Shown here one piece after another: positions 1-7,423 of a stretch of DNA of 36,768 nt. The stretch is from NCBI RefSeq assembly GCF_003470205.1, contig NZ_QWKP01000198.1, forward strand, positions 1 to 36,768. Direction: 5' to 3'. A program made the position numbers and the translations under genes. Under the pieces are notes generated by a model that searched no databases, was not told where the DNA came from, and saw nothing but the letters and a program-made list of their open reading frames with translations. The number at the start of each line of letters is the position of its first letter. The stretch's first letter is position 1. Source of the stretch: Cellulomonas rhizosphaerae. Its GTDB lineage: Bacteria > Actinomycetota > Actinomycetes > Actinomycetales > Cellulomonadaceae.

Positions 1-866
1 TCGCCGTCGGCGTGGCGATCGGCGTCGGGCTGGGCGACCTCGTCGCGCACGTCATCGGGCGTGGCATCTGGCAGATCGCGCTCGTGCTGTTCACCGCCGC
101 GATCATCGCGCGGTTCATCGACCGCGGCGCGATGCTCACCACGCAGGCGGGCGTCCAGTCGATCGTCATCGTCGCGCTTCCCGCGACCTCGGGCGGCCCG
201 TTCGGGCGCTGGACCGACGCGGCGGTCGGCGGTGCCATCGCGCTCGCGGTCGCCCTGCTCACGCCGTCGGACCCGCGCCGCCACCCGCGGTCGCTCGGCC
301 AGCGCAGCATCGAGGAGCTCGCGGGAGTCCTGCACACACTCGCGCGCGGGCTCTCGTCGCGGTCGACGGCCGACGTCGAGGACGCGCTGGTCCGCGCGCG
401 GGCCACGCAGCCCGTGCTCGACGACTGGCGCGAGATCGCCACCAACGCGCGCGAGCTCTCGCGGGTGTCGCCCGCGAGCCGGCGCTACCGCGACGAGCTC
501 GCCGCGAGCGTGGACGCCGCCATCCTCGTCGACCGGGCGATGCGGAACGCGCGCGTGCTGGTGCGGCGCGCGCTCGCGCTCGTCGAGGCCGACACCCCGC
601 ACGACGTGCTCGGCGTCGCCGCCCGCGTGGACGCGACGGCCCGCGCGGCCGACGAGCTCGCTGCGGCGATCGGCGCCGGGCGTGACCCGGAGCGCGCGCG
701 GGCGGCCCTGACCGTCGCCGCGCAGGCGCTCGACCCCTTCCTCGTCGCGCCCGACGACTGGCAGGTGCAGAGCCTCGTGCTGCTGCACCGCTCGCTCGCG
801 GTCGACCTGCTGGAGGCCGCGGGCACCTCGGCGAAGGCCGCGCGCGAGGCGCTTCCCGAGATCTGA
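1..866 (+). CDS. FUSC-family (aromatic acid exporter-like) membrane protein, 5' truncated
   Basis: The reading frame is open to the left edge (first full codon at position 3), so the N-terminus lies outside the window. About 288 residues are visible. The first ~80 residues hold three hydrophobic stretches (around IWQIALVLFTAAIIARFI, AGVQSIVIVALPAT and AAVGGAIALAVALL), followed by a basic turn (DPRRHPR) and a long Ala/Arg/Glu-rich helical cytoplasmic part. This layout matches the C-terminal half of FUSC/ArAE-type proteins, which are thought to export small aromatic acids. Family membership is inferred from layout and composition. The substrate cannot be told. The stop is followed 36 nt later by a toxin-antitoxin pair that seems to have its own promoter. 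Confidence 0.7.
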   Translation, partial: AVGVAIGVGLGDLVAHVIGRGIWQIALVLFTAAIIARFIDRGAMLTTQAGVQSIVIVALPATSGGPFGRWTDAAVGGAIALAVALLTPSDPRRHPRSLGQRSIEELAGVLHTLARGLSSRSTADVEDALVRARATQPVLDDWREIATNARELSRVSPASRRYRDELAASVDAAILVDRAMRNARVLVRRALALVEADTPHDVLGVAARVDATARAADELAAAIGAGRDPERARAALTVAAQALDPFLVAPDDWQVQSLVLLHRSLAVDLLEAAGTSAKAAREALPEI

Positions 867-889
867 CCTCGTCGGCACCGGGCGCCCGG

Positions 890-895
890 TACGGT
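890..895 (+). promoter_or_regulatory. -10 box (TACGGT) for a leaderless antitoxin transcript
   Basis: TACGGT ends 7 nt before the ATG at 903, so transcription would begin at or next to the start codon. No -35 was recognised. Confidence 0.45.
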
Positions 896-902
896 CGTTC
901 GC

Positions 903-1160
903 ATGGAGGTCGCGGTCAGCGCTCTGCGCGCGGAGCTGAAGCAGTGGATCGAGGCGGCGCGCTCGGGGCAGGACGTCGTCATCACCGAGCGGGGGATCCC
1001 GGTCGCCCGGCTGACGGGCATCGAGTCGGCCGACCTGCTGCAGCGGCTGGAGCGCGACGGGCTGCTCTCGGCCCCCTCGGCCGAGCGGGTCGCCTCCGAC
1101 GGTGAGCGTGGGCGCGCGACCCGGCCGGTGTCCGGGCTGGTCCGCCGGCTGCGGCGCTGA
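903..1160 (+). CDS. Phd/YefM-type antitoxin
   Basis: An 85-residue protein whose N-terminal ~45 residues follow the Phd/YefM fold pattern: VSALRAELKQWIEAARSG, then DVVITERGIPVARL. In this family the N-terminal domain dimerises and binds the operator, and the C-terminal tail masks the toxin. The tail here is Arg-rich (ERGRATRPV...RRLRR). It lies 3 nt upstream of a PIN-domain toxin, the standard antitoxin-first order. The ATG at 903 is favoured because a -10-like box sits 7 nt upstream and the conserved domain starts at residue 4. The pair probably autoregulates through the antitoxin, as is usual, but no operator palindrome was identified. Confidence 0.85.
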   Translation: MEVAVSALRAELKQWIEAARSGQDVVITERGIPVARLTGIESADLLQRLERDGLLSAPSAERVASDGERGRATRPVSGLVRRLRR

Positions 1161-1163
1161 TCC

Positions 1164-1583
1164 GTGGCGATCGTCTACCTGGACACCAGCGCGCTGGTGA
1201 AGCTGTGCGTCGCCGAGCCCGGTTCCGACCTGGTCGCGGCGCTGTGGGACGGCGCCGACCTCGTCGCGACCTCCCGGCTCGCGGACGCCGAGGTGCGATC
1301 GGTCCTGGCCGCGGGGCAGCGATCCGGTCGGCTCGAGCCGACGCAGGCGCGTGCGGCGCTGACCGCCTGGTCGCGGCTCTGGCCCGGCCTGCACGTCATC
1401 GAGCTGCAGGACGTCGTCACGGCCGGTGCGGCGACCCTCGTCGGGACGCATCCGCTGCGCGCGGCCGACGCGCTGCACCTCGCCTCCGCGCTCGTGCTGC
1501 GCTCGCCCGACCTGCTCGTGGCGGTGTGGGACGAGCACCTCGCGGCGGCTGCCCGGGCGGAAGGGCTGCGGGTACTGCCCTGA
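1164..1583 (+). CDS. vapC: PIN-domain ribonuclease toxin (VapC-type)
   Basis: A 139-residue protein of normal VapC length. The PIN-domain acidic residues are in place: D7 in VYLDTSALVKL, E43 in ADAEVRS, D102 in RAADALHLASA and D123 in VWDEHL. These bind the divalent metal for RNA cleavage. Known VapC toxins cut tRNA or rRNA; the target here is unknown. The GTG start at 1164 comes 3 nt after the antitoxin stop, so the two are almost certainly cotranscribed and translationally coupled. All catalytic acids being present suggests an active toxin. The antitoxin is Phd/YefM-like rather than a classic AbrB-type VapB, a combination common in actinobacteria. Confidence 0.88.
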   Translation: MAIVYLDTSALVKLCVAEPGSDLVAALWDGADLVATSRLADAEVRSVLAAGQRSGRLEPTQARAALTAWSRLWPGLHVIELQDVVTAGAATLVGTHPLRAADALHLASALVLRSPDLLVAVWDEHLAAAARAEGLRVLP

Positions 1584-1599
1584 CGTGGGCGATGTCTCG

Positions 1600-1605
1600 T
1601 AGGCT
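1600..1605 (+). promoter_or_regulatory. -10 box (TAGGCT) for leaderless DUF2516 gene
   Basis: TAGGCT lies exactly 6 nt before the GTG at 1612 and inside the 28-nt gap after vapC, so the downstream gene need not depend on the toxin promoter. Confidence 0.5.
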
Positions 1606-1611
1606 CGCACC

Positions 1612-1953
1612 GTGGTCGCGACCCTCCAGCTGCCCATCTACCTCGTCTTCATGTTCGCCATCTTCGGGTTGGCGGCCTGGGCGTTGATCGATCTGCTGCG
1701 TCGCCCTGCTGCGGCGTTCGTGTCCGCGGGCAAGCGGACCAAGCCGCTGTGGGGGGCCATCCTCGGCGTCGCGACGGCCGTGTCGTTCGCCGCAGTGCCG
1801 TTCCCGAAGGGGATCCCCACGTTCCCGCTGTTCCTCGCGCTGCTGTGCGCGGTGGCGGCGATCGTCTACCTCGTCGACGTGCGCCCCGCGATCGCGCCGT
1901 ACTCGCGCCGCCGGCCGCCGTCGTCCGGCCCGTCGCGTGGCGGCGGCTGGTGA
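1612..1953 (+). CDS. DUF2516 family membrane protein
   Basis: A 113-residue protein with three hydrophobic segments: about residues 6-29 (PIYLVFMFAIFGLAAWALID), 45-65 (PLWGAILGVATAVSFAAVP) and 70-88 (FPLFLALLCAVAAIVYLVD). A short Pro/Arg-rich cytoplasmic tail follows. The segment LRRPAAAFVSAGKRTKPLW between helices 1 and 2 resembles the conserved loop of DUF2516, a small actinobacterial membrane family without known function. The GTG start is supported by a -10 box 6 nt upstream, implying a leaderless transcript. The asparaginase gene begins 30 nt downstream and may be cotranscribed. Confidence 0.8.
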   Translation: MVATLQLPIYLVFMFAIFGLAAWALIDLLRRPAAAFVSAGKRTKPLWGAILGVATAVSFAAVPFPKGIPTFPLFLALLCAVAAIVYLVDVRPAIAPYSRRRPPSSGPSRGGGW

Positions 1954-1983
1954 CGTCTCCGGCGACGGATCGATGACGGACCG

Positions 1984-2943
1984 ATGACAGACATCGACTC
2001 TGCGGCCGTCCCGCTCGCTCGGGTCGTGCGCGGGGACCTCGTCGAGTCGGTGCACCGCGGGCACCTCGTCGTCCTCGCGCCCGACGGCTGCACCCGGCTC
2101 GCCCTCGGCGACCCCGAGGCCGTCATCTGGGCGCGGTCGTCGCTCAAGCCGTTGCAGGCCGTCGGCATGCTCGACGCCGGCCTCGACGTGGACGGCGCGC
2201 TGCTCGCGCTCGTCTGCGCGAGCCACAACGCGGAGCCGGGCCACCTCGCGATCGTCGACGCGATCCTCGCGTCGTCCCGGGTCACCGCCGGGCAGCTGCA
2301 GAACACGCCCGACTGGCCGCTCGACCTGGAGTCGGCCGCCCAGCGGCGGGCCGACGGCGGCGGCCCGGCGTCACTCACCCAGAACTGCTCGGGCAAGCAC
2401 GCCGGGATGCTCGCCACCTGCGTGGTCGCCGGGTGGCCGACCGACGACTACCTCGCCGTGGACCACCCGCTGCAGGTGGCCCTGCGCGACGCGGTCGCCG
2501 AGCTCACGGGCGTGCCGGTCGAGCACGTGACGGTCGACGGCTGCGGGGCGCCGTTGTTCTCGACGACGTTGGTCGGGCTCGCGCGGTCGTTCGCGGAGCT
2601 CGTCGGCTCGTCGTCCGGGCCCCGGGCCCGCGTCGCGCGTGCCATGGCGCGCCACCCGTGGCACGTCGCCGGGACCGGGCGCGAAGCCACCCGCTTCATG
2701 GAGGCCGTCCCCGGGCTCATCGCCAAGGACGGCGCCGACGGCGTCTACGCGGCCGGGCTGCCCGACGGTGGGGCCCTGGCGTTCAAGATCGCCGACGGCT
2801 CCTCGCGGCCCCGTCCCGCGGTGCTGGCTGCCGCGCTGGCTGTGGCCGGGTACGACGTGGGCGACCTCGGCGCGACCCCCGTGCTCGGGCACGGGCAGCC
2901 CGTCGGTGAGGTCCTGCCGACCTTCGGCCCGGGTGCCGTGTGA
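1984..2943 (+). CDS. Asparaginase, Rhizobium etli type (class II/ReAII family)
   Basis: A 319-residue enzyme expected to hydrolyse L-asparagine to aspartate and ammonia. It belongs to the zinc-containing, serine-nucleophile family typified by R. etli ReAII, unrelated to the E. coli enzymes. The family residues can be matched in order: S52-x-x-K55 in [11 protein letters not shown]80 in CASHNAE, C135 and K138 in [11 protein letters not shown]187 in DGCGAP, and K248 in LIAKDGADG. These correspond to the two Ser-Lys pairs and the Cys/Lys/Cys metal site known from that family. No signal peptide is present, so it is cytoplasmic. It overlaps the dtd start by 4 nt (GTGA) and is likely cotranslated with it. 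Many database entries call such proteins simply 'asparaginase'; substrate range is untested here. Confidence 0.88.
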   Translation: MTDIDSAAVPLARVVRGDLVESVHRGHLVVLAPDGCTRLALGDPEAVIWARSSLKPLQAVGMLDAGLDVDGALLALVCASHNAEPGHLAIVDAILASSRVTAGQLQNTPDWPLDLESAAQRRADGGGPASLTQNCSGKHAGMLATCVVAGWPTDDYLAVDHPLQVALRDAVAELTGVPVEHVTVDGCGAPLFSTTLVGLARSFAELVGSSSGPRARVARAMARHPWHVAGTGREATRFMEAVPGLIAKDGADGVYAAGLPDGGALAFKIADGSSRPRPAVLAAALAVAGYDVGDLGATPVLGHGQPVGEVLPTFGPGAV

Positions 2944-3374
2944 GGGCGGTCGTGCAGCGCGTGACGCGCGCGTCGGTGACGGTCGACGGGATCGTCGTCG
3001 GTGCGATCGACCGGCCCGGGCTGCTGGCGCTCGTCGGCGTCACGCCCGGCGACGGGCCTGCTCAGGTCGAGCTGATCGCGCGCAAGATCGCCGAGCTGCG
3101 CATCCTTCGCGACGAGGCGTGCGCCGTGGACGTGGGAGCGCCGGTGCTGGTCGTCAGCCAGTTCACGCTCTACGCCGACACCCGCAAGGGCCGCCGACCC
3201 ACGTGGAACGCCGCCGCCCCCGGCGATGTCGCGGCCCCGCTCGTGGAGGCGGTTGTCGCCGACCTGCGCGCCCGCGGCTTGGAGGTGGCGACAGGCGTGT
3301 TCGGCGCGGACATGGCCGTGGAGCTGGTCAACGACGGCCCGACGACGATCCTCCTGGAGTCGGTCCCCACCTGA
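2940..3374 (+). CDS. dtd: D-aminoacyl-tRNA deacylase (DTD)
   Basis: A 144-residue protein, the usual DTD length, that removes D-amino acids (and glycine from mischarged tRNA-Ala) from tRNA. It begins [17 protein letters not shown], a canonical DTD start. The two active-site motifs are present: SQFTLYAD at residues 73-80 and NDGPTTI at 131-137, the latter carrying the cross-subunit Gly-Pro motif. The GTG start at 2940 overlaps the asparaginase stop. The pairing of asparaginase and DTD looks like simple operon economy; no functional link is evident. Confidence 0.95.
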   Translation: MRAVVQRVTRASVTVDGIVVGAIDRPGLLALVGVTPGDGPAQVELIARKIAELRILRDEACAVDVGAPVLVVSQFTLYADTRKGRRPTWNAAAPGDVAAPLVEAVVADLRARGLEVATGVFGADMAVELVNDGPTTILLESVPT

Positions 3375-3422
3375 CCGCCCCGGCGAGCCCGCCCCCGGCC
3401 CGACCGCCCGCGCGCCGCCGTG

Positions 3423-3487
3423 GTTGCAGCGTTCGTTGCATCGGGCGCGCCGCGCGGCAGCACGGATCCTTCAACGAACCCTTCAAC
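3423..3487. repeat. Imperfect inverted repeat whose arms are 12-bp-spaced direct repeats
   Basis: The left arm (3423-3441) is GTTGCAGCGTTCGTTGCAT. The reverse complement of the right arm (3469-3487) is GTTGAAGGGTTCGTTGAAG, 15 of 19 identical to it. Within each arm a GTTGMA element recurs at a 12-bp interval. The spacer is 27 nt. It could be a paired regulator-binding site; no regulator is known. Confidence 0.5.
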
Positions 3488-3600
3488 CATCCCGCGGGGC
3501 GCTGGTGATCCAGTGTCGCGGGCTGCCGCGGCGAACCGGAGACTCAGCGAGGCCGTCGCGGGGGACTGATGACCTGGCGGGGCTGCCCCGGGCATGACGA

Positions 3601-3633
3601 AAGGCCCCTCGGAGTAAGCGTCCGAGGGGCCTT
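3601..3633. repeat. 33-nt hairpin element, copy 1
   Basis: A perfect 13-bp stem (AAGGCCCCTCGGA with TCCGAGGGGCCTT) closes a 7-nt loop GTAAGCG. Flanking bases (GACGA before, CGTC after) extend the stem with one bulge. No U-tract follows. It lies 226 nt past dtd and could act as a terminator, but identity with copy 2 includes the loop. Confidence 0.75.
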
Positions 3634-3985
3634 CGTCGACCGCAGGCCACGTGTCTCCGGCAAGCCGGTGACGAGCGCCGCGCTGACGGTGCGGCGTGGT
3701 CCGACACCCAGCGATCCGGCGAGCCGGTCCGCTGCGGGCGGGTCCACTGCAGTCGGCCTTCTGGTCCGTAACGACCCCCGCGTCGTCATCCGCGGGTCGA
3801 GCAGGTTTCCCCACCCGATCTGGTCGCCCGTTCTCCGGTCGGCCCGTCCTCACCGCACCTGTCCCCGCTGGTCATCTGGCTCCCCGAGGGGCTCCTTCTG
3901 TCCTGCGGTTCTCGATCCGTCGAGGTCGATGTGTGATTTCTAGTCCTGTCCCGTGGACCCCCGCAAGAGCTTCTGGAGGGTTTCT

Positions 3986-4075
3986 TTATCCACCGTTTAC
4001 TCCACAGGGGCGTCCACAGGCTGGCCTGCGGAAATACGGGATGAACACAGGGGTGTGGATGGAATTTGTGGATAA
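3986..4075. other. Cluster of DnaA-box-like sequences in an AT-richer patch
   Basis: TGTGGATAA at 4067-4075 is a perfect match to the reverse complement of the DnaA box TTATCCACA. TTATCCACC at 3986-3994 matches 8 of 9. TGTGGATGG at 4054-4062 and TACTCCACA at 3998-4006 match 7 of 9. A further TCCACA core sits at 4013-4018. The patch is clearly less GC-rich than its surroundings. dnaA and dnaN are not nearby, so this is not evidently the chromosomal origin. Confidence 0.45.
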
Positions 4076-4113
4076 CGCGAGTGTCGTTCACCCGCTCGGG
4101 CGCACCGCGCGGC

Positions 4114-4119
4114 TAGCCT
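4114..4119 (+). promoter_or_regulatory. Possible -10 box (TAGCCT) just upstream of hairpin copy 2
   Basis: TAGCCT lies 11 nt before the hairpin, so a transcript starting near 4126 would enter the hairpin at once. No convincing -35 was seen. Confidence 0.3.
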
Positions 4120-4130
4120 GGGAACCGGTG

Positions 4131-4163
4131 AAGGCCCCTCGGAGTAAGCGTCCGAGGGGCCTT
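4131..4163. repeat. 33-nt hairpin element, copy 2
   Basis: Identical to the element at 3601-3633 across all 33 bases including the loop, in the same orientation, while flanking bases differ. It lies 178 nt upstream of the macro-domain start, not directly after a gene, which fits poorly with a plain terminator. Confidence 0.75.
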
Positions 4164-4328
4164 GCCTCGTCTCCGGGACTCGGACTCTCCTGACGGCCAG
4201 GGTGGGGAGGATTCGTCGCCCGCGCGTGTGCCTCCTCGAAAGCGGCCGGGGCCGAGGCTGACGGTGTTCGGGCTCGTCGCGAGGACGCTCCCTTCCAGCG
4301 ACCCACGGCACGGCGCGCTCTCCCGGGA

Positions 4329-4334
4329 CATGAT
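4329..4334 (+). promoter_or_regulatory. -10-like box (CATGAT) for leaderless macro-domain gene
   Basis: CATGAT ends 7 nt before the ATG at 4342, the spacing seen for other leaderless genes here. It helps decide for the start at 4342 over the upstream ATGs at 4330 and 4333. Confidence 0.35.
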
Positions 4335-4341
4335 GGAACGC

Positions 4342-4893
4342 ATGCGCATCAAGGCCGTGCAGGGCGACATCACCACTCAGGACGTCGACGCGATCGTCAA
4401 CGCCGCGAACTCGAGCCTGCTCGGCGGAGGCGGCGTGGACGGCGCGATCCACCGCGCGGCCGGGCCGGCGCTCCTCGAGGCCTGCCGCGAGCTGCGCCGG
4501 ACCACTTACCCCGACGGGTTGCCTGTGGGTTCGTCGGCCGTGACGCCGGGCTTCGAGCTCCCGGCGCGGTGGGTGATCCACACGGTCGGACCGAACTGGC
4601 ACGCGGGCGAGCGCTCGACCGCGATGCTCGCGTCGTGCTTCACCACGTCCTTGGAGCGGGCGGTCGAGGTCGGCGCCACGAGCATCGCCTTCCCCGCGGT
4701 CAGCGGCGGCGTGTACGGCTGGGACATGGACGAGGTGGCACGCGTCGCGGTCGCGTCGGCCCGCGCGTGGCAGTCCGGCGCCGACGACTCGTGGGAGCCC
4801 GGCCACCGGCGCCCGACGGGCATCGAGCTGGTGCGCTTCGTGCTGTTCTCCGCCGATGCGCTGGCCGCCTTCGAGCACCGGCTCGCCGAGTAG
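4342..4893 (+). CDS. Macro-domain protein, O-acetyl-ADP-ribose deacetylase (YmdB-like)
   Basis: A 183-residue single macro domain. The ADP-ribose-binding signature is complete: VQGDITTQDVDAIVNAANSS (residues 6-25), the Gly-rich loop GGGGVDGAIH (28-37) and the substrate loop VSGGVYGWD (120-128). These are the features of the MacroD/YmdB class that removes acetyl from O-acetyl-ADP-ribose or ADP-ribose from acidic side chains. The frame is open further upstream to 4162, but that extension is Pro/Ser/Arg-rich and unlike the family. The conserved protein begins MRIKAVQGDI, so I start at 4342. It stands alone, with a long gap upstream and repeats downstream. Confidence 0.9.
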   Translation: MRIKAVQGDITTQDVDAIVNAANSSLLGGGGVDGAIHRAAGPALLEACRELRRTTYPDGLPVGSSAVTPGFELPARWVIHTVGPNWHAGERSTAMLASCFTTSLERAVEVGATSIAFPAVSGGVYGWDMDEVARVAVASARAWQSGADDSWEPGHRRPTGIELVRFVLFSADALAAFEHRLAE

Positions 4894-4910
4894 CCGCTCC
4901 GCTGGGCAGC

Positions 4911-4966
4911 AGCCGAGCAGCCAGCAGCCGAGCAGCCAGCAGCCGAGCAGCCAGCAGCCGAGCAGC
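4911..4966. repeat. 15-bp tandem repeat, about 3.7 copies
   Basis: The unit CAGCCAGCAGCCGAG is repeated almost perfectly just after the macro-domain stop. In one frame it would read Gln-Gln-Pro-Ser-Ser repeats, but no credible gene contains it. It looks like a slippage-prone microsatellite in the convergent gap before the MMPL gene. Confidence 0.8.
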
Positions 4967-5048
4967 GTGCCCCCGGCACCGGGCCGTCGGCCGTTCGGCA
5001 CCAGCCTGGCGGACCTCGTCGGCCGCGCGACGCCGTGCGAGTGAACGC

Positions 5049-5095
5049 ATGGGTGTGCGACACGCCGCGGAACGCGCGGCGTGTCGCACACCCAT
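5049..5095. terminator. Perfect 21-bp hairpin between convergent genes
   Basis: The arms 5049-5069 and 5075-5095 are exact reverse complements, beginning ATGGGTGTGCGACACG, with loop GAACG. It lies between the macro-domain gene (+) and the end of the MMPL gene (-), so a bidirectional terminator is likely. No U-tract is present on either side. Confidence 0.65.
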
Positions 5096-5181
5096 CGGTT
5101 CACCGAGACGGAGCGGACCAGCGGGCCCGGAGACCAGCAGGCCCGGGGCAGCGGGGCAGCCTGCACCAGCCGGCTTGAGCG

Positions 5182-7311
5182 CTACCCCACCGGCGCCGGC
5201 TCGCGCAGCTCTGCCGGGTCGGGGTCCGGACCCGGACCAGCGGCGGGCTCGGGCTGCCGCGCCAGGGCGGACGGCCACCACATGCGCTTCCCGATGTCCA
5301 GGTTCAGCGCGGTGACCAGCACCGACCGCACGATGAGCGTGTCGAGCAGCACGCCGAACGCCACGGCGAACCCGATCTCCGCGAAGCTGACCAGCGGCAG
5401 CGTCCCGAGCACCGCGAACGTCCCCGCGAGCACCAGGCCGGCCGAGGTGATGACCCCGCCCGTGGCCGCGAGCCCGACGAGCGAGCCCCGCCGGTGCCCG
5501 ATCCGCAGCGCCTCCTCCCGCACGCGTGTCATGAGGAAGATGTTGTAGTCGATGCCCAGTGCGACGAGGAACACGAACACGAACAGCGGGAACCCGGTGT
5601 CCACGCCGGCGTAGTCGAAGACGTTCCGGAACACGAGCGCCGAGATCCCCATCGCCGCACCGAACGAGAGCACGACGGTCCCGATGAGCACGACGGGCGC
5701 GAGGATCGCGCGCAGCAGCACCGCGAGGATGAGGAACACGACCAGCAGGATGATCGGGATGATGACGATCGTGTCCCGCGTGGAGGCCCGTTCGACGTCG
5801 AGCGTGACCGCGGTGGTGCCGCCGACGAGGGCGTCCGCGTCGGGCACGGCGTGGACCGCGTCCCGCACCCGGTCGACCGTGTCGAAGGCCTCGTCGCTGT
5901 CCGGCTCGGACGTGAGCGTGCCCTCCATGTAGGCCGTGCCGTCCTTGACGACGGGCTCGGTCACGCTGGCCGGGTCGATGCCCTCGACGCCCGCGAACAC
6001 GGTGCGCACGGCGTCGGCCTGCTCGGCGTTGGCGATGATCACGACGGGCGAGCCCGCGCCGGCCGGGAAGTGCTCGGCGAGGACCTGCTCGCCGACGACC
6101 GACGGCTGCTCGGTGGTGAACTGCTGCTCGGTGGTCAGGCTCGTCGGGTTGAGCTGCACGACGCCGATCGTCGCGACCGCCAGGAGCGCGGCCGTGCCGA
6201 TCCAGGTGCGCCGCGGGTGGTGCGAGATGCGGCCGCCGATGCGCGCCCAGAACCCGTCCTCGGTCGGCTCGTGGTCGCCGACGTGCGGCGTGCGCGGCCA
6301 GAAGATCCAGCGCCCGACGAGCACGAGCAGCGCGGGCAGGAGCGTGAGCATGACCAGCAGCGCGACGATCACGCCGACGGCCGCCACCGGGCCGAGGCCC
6401 GCGGTCGAGTTCATCGTCGCGAACAGCAGCACCAGCATGCCGAGCGCGACGGTTGCGCCCGAGGCGATGATCGCCGGGCCGGCGCGGTGCAGGGCGACGG
6501 CCATCGCCTCGTGCCGGTTGGTGTGCTTGCGCAGCTCTTCTCGGTACCGCGCGGTGAGCAGCAGGGCGTAGTCGGTGCCCGCGCCGAAGACCAGCACCGT
6601 GAGGATCCCCGCGCTCTGCGCGTTGACCGTGAGGTCGAAGTTGTCCGCCAGCAGGTAGATCACCGCCTGCGCGACGGTCAGCGCCACGCCGGCCGAGATG
6701 AGCGGCAGGAGCCACAGGACCGGGCTGCGGTAGGTGAGCAGCAGGATGACGACGACGACGCCGGCCGCCGCGTACAGCAGCGTGCCGTCGATCCCCTCGA
6801 ACGCCTTGGACGAGTCGGCGGCCTGGCCGGCCGGCCCGGTGACGTAGACGGTGACGCCGGACGGCAGCCCCTCCTCGGCGGTGGCGCGCAGGTCGTCGAC
6901 CGCGTCGGCGGCCAGGTCCCACCCGTCCTTGCCGAGGTCGAGGGGCACGATGATCTGCGCCGCCTGCCCGTCCTCGGAGGGGATGGGCCCGACGACCTTG
7001 CCGTCGAGCGTGTCCAGGGTCCCGAACTCCTGGGCGTCGGCGGCGATCGCCGTGAGGTCGTCCGGCGTCAGGCCGTCCGGGTTCTCGTAGACGATGACCG
7101 CGGGGATGGTGTTCGAGGAGACGAAGCTCGAGGCGACCTCGATGACCTGCGTGGACTCGGCGGCCGCGGGCAACCAGCTCGCGGCGTCGTTGTCCTGGGC
7201 GCCCGTGAGCTTGCCGGCGAGCGGCCCGAGCAGGGCCACGACCACCAGCCAGAAGGCGATGACGACGAACTTCATGTAGCGATGGGTGATCCAACCCGCG
7301 ACCTTGGACAT
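5182..7311 (-). CDS. MMPL/RND-type membrane transporter
   Basis: A 709-residue protein with the duplicated RND layout of MMPL transporters: an N-terminal helix (about residues 13-34), a first extracytoplasmic domain, a block of five helices, then the same again. The signature Asp-Tyr in helix 4 appears twice, as GAGTDYALLL (243-252) and GIDYNIFL (around 586); these residues carry the proton relay in MmpL proteins. Such proteins export lipids, glycolipids or hydrophobic compounds using proton motive force; the cargo here is unknown. The ATG at 7311 has a GAGGA ribosome site 9 nt upstream. The gene stands alone, and 11-bp-spaced CTCAG repeats upstream suggest control by an OmpR-type response regulator. 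The C-terminal tail is Pro/Asp-rich and variable. Confidence 0.93.
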   Translation of the reverse strand: MSKVAGWITHRYMKFVVIAFWLVVVALLGPLAGKLTGAQDNDAASWLPAAAESTQVIEVASSFVSSNTIPAVIVYENPDGLTPDDLTAIAADAQEFGTLDTLDGKVVGPIPSEDGQAAQIIVPLDLGKDGWDLAADAVDDLRATAEEGLPSGVTVYVTGPAGQAADSSKAFEGIDGTLLYAAAGVVVVILLLTYRSPVLWLLPLISAGVALTVAQAVIYLLADNFDLTVNAQSAGILTVLVFGAGTDYALLLTARYREELRKHTNRHEAMAVALHRAGPAIIASGATVALGMLVLLFATMNSTAGLGPVAAVGVIVALLVMLTLLPALLVLVGRWIFWPRTPHVGDHEPTEDGFWARIGGRISHHPRRTWIGTAALLAVATIGVVQLNPTSLTTEQQFTTEQPSVVGEQVLAEHFPAGAGSPVVIIANAEQADAVRTVFAGVEGIDPASVTEPVVKDGTAYMEGTLTSEPDSDEAFDTVDRVRDAVHAVPDADALVGGTTAVTLDVERASTRDTIVIIPIILLVVFLILAVLLRAILAPVVLIGTVVLSFGAAMGISALVFRNVFDYAGVDTGFPLFVFVFLVALGIDYNIFLMTRVREEALRIGHRRGSLVGLAATGGVITSAGLVLAGTFAVLGTLPLVSFAEIGFAVAFGVLLDTLIVRSVLVTALNLDIGKRMWWPSALARQPEPAAGPGPDPDPAELREPAPVG

Positions 7312-7423
7312 GGCTGTTCCTCAAGGAGTCGACGACGACGAGGTGGCGCCAGGGGCGCCGTGCGGCTCTCAGGCTTCCGGTTCGGACACCACGGCCACCA
7401 TCAGGGACACCCCCGACATCTTC

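Larger units (their letters stand above)
3375..4341. other. Gene-free island between dtd and the macro-domain gene
   Basis: This 967-nt stretch contains no reading frame I can support. It holds an inverted repeat at 3423-3487, two identical hairpins at 3601-3633 and 4131-4163, a small hairpin ACGAC-CCCCGC-GTCGT at 3771-3786, and an AT-richer patch at about 3930-4080 containing DnaA-box-like 9-mers. A -10-like TAGCCT at 4114-4119 faces the second hairpin. No tRNA cloverleaf was found. In a genome packed this tightly, such a long gap is itself unusual. Confidence 0.6.

Noticed and set aside
3640..3960. Possible tRNA or 6C-type RNA in the gene-free island
   Set aside because: Only short stems and two C5 runs were seen; no cloverleaf, no T-loop, and the C-rich loop CCCCGC falls short of the 6C motif.
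3953..4075. 40-residue frame from GTG at 3953, starting VDPRKSFWRV, with a TAGTCC box upstream
   Set aside because: Too short and unrecognised; the -10 is poor, and its sequence is better explained by the DnaA-box patch. It cannot be excluded as a small leaderless gene.
3696..4193. 165-codon plus-strand frame in the gene-free island
   Set aside because: Composition is Ser/Pro/Arg-rich without domain, it spans both the DnaA-like patch and a hairpin, and no ribosome site or -10 box fits its start.
4128..4193. Short basic peptide frame from GTG at 4128 reading through hairpin copy 2
   Set aside because: The spacing from TAGCCT is 8 nt and the codons are dictated by the hairpin; no independent evidence of coding.
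4700..7324. Very long minus-strand frame (over 800 codons) overlapping the MMPL gene
   Set aside because: It is a frame-shadow of the MMPL gene in high-GC DNA; its product is a low-complexity Arg/Ala/Gly/His sequence without domain structure.
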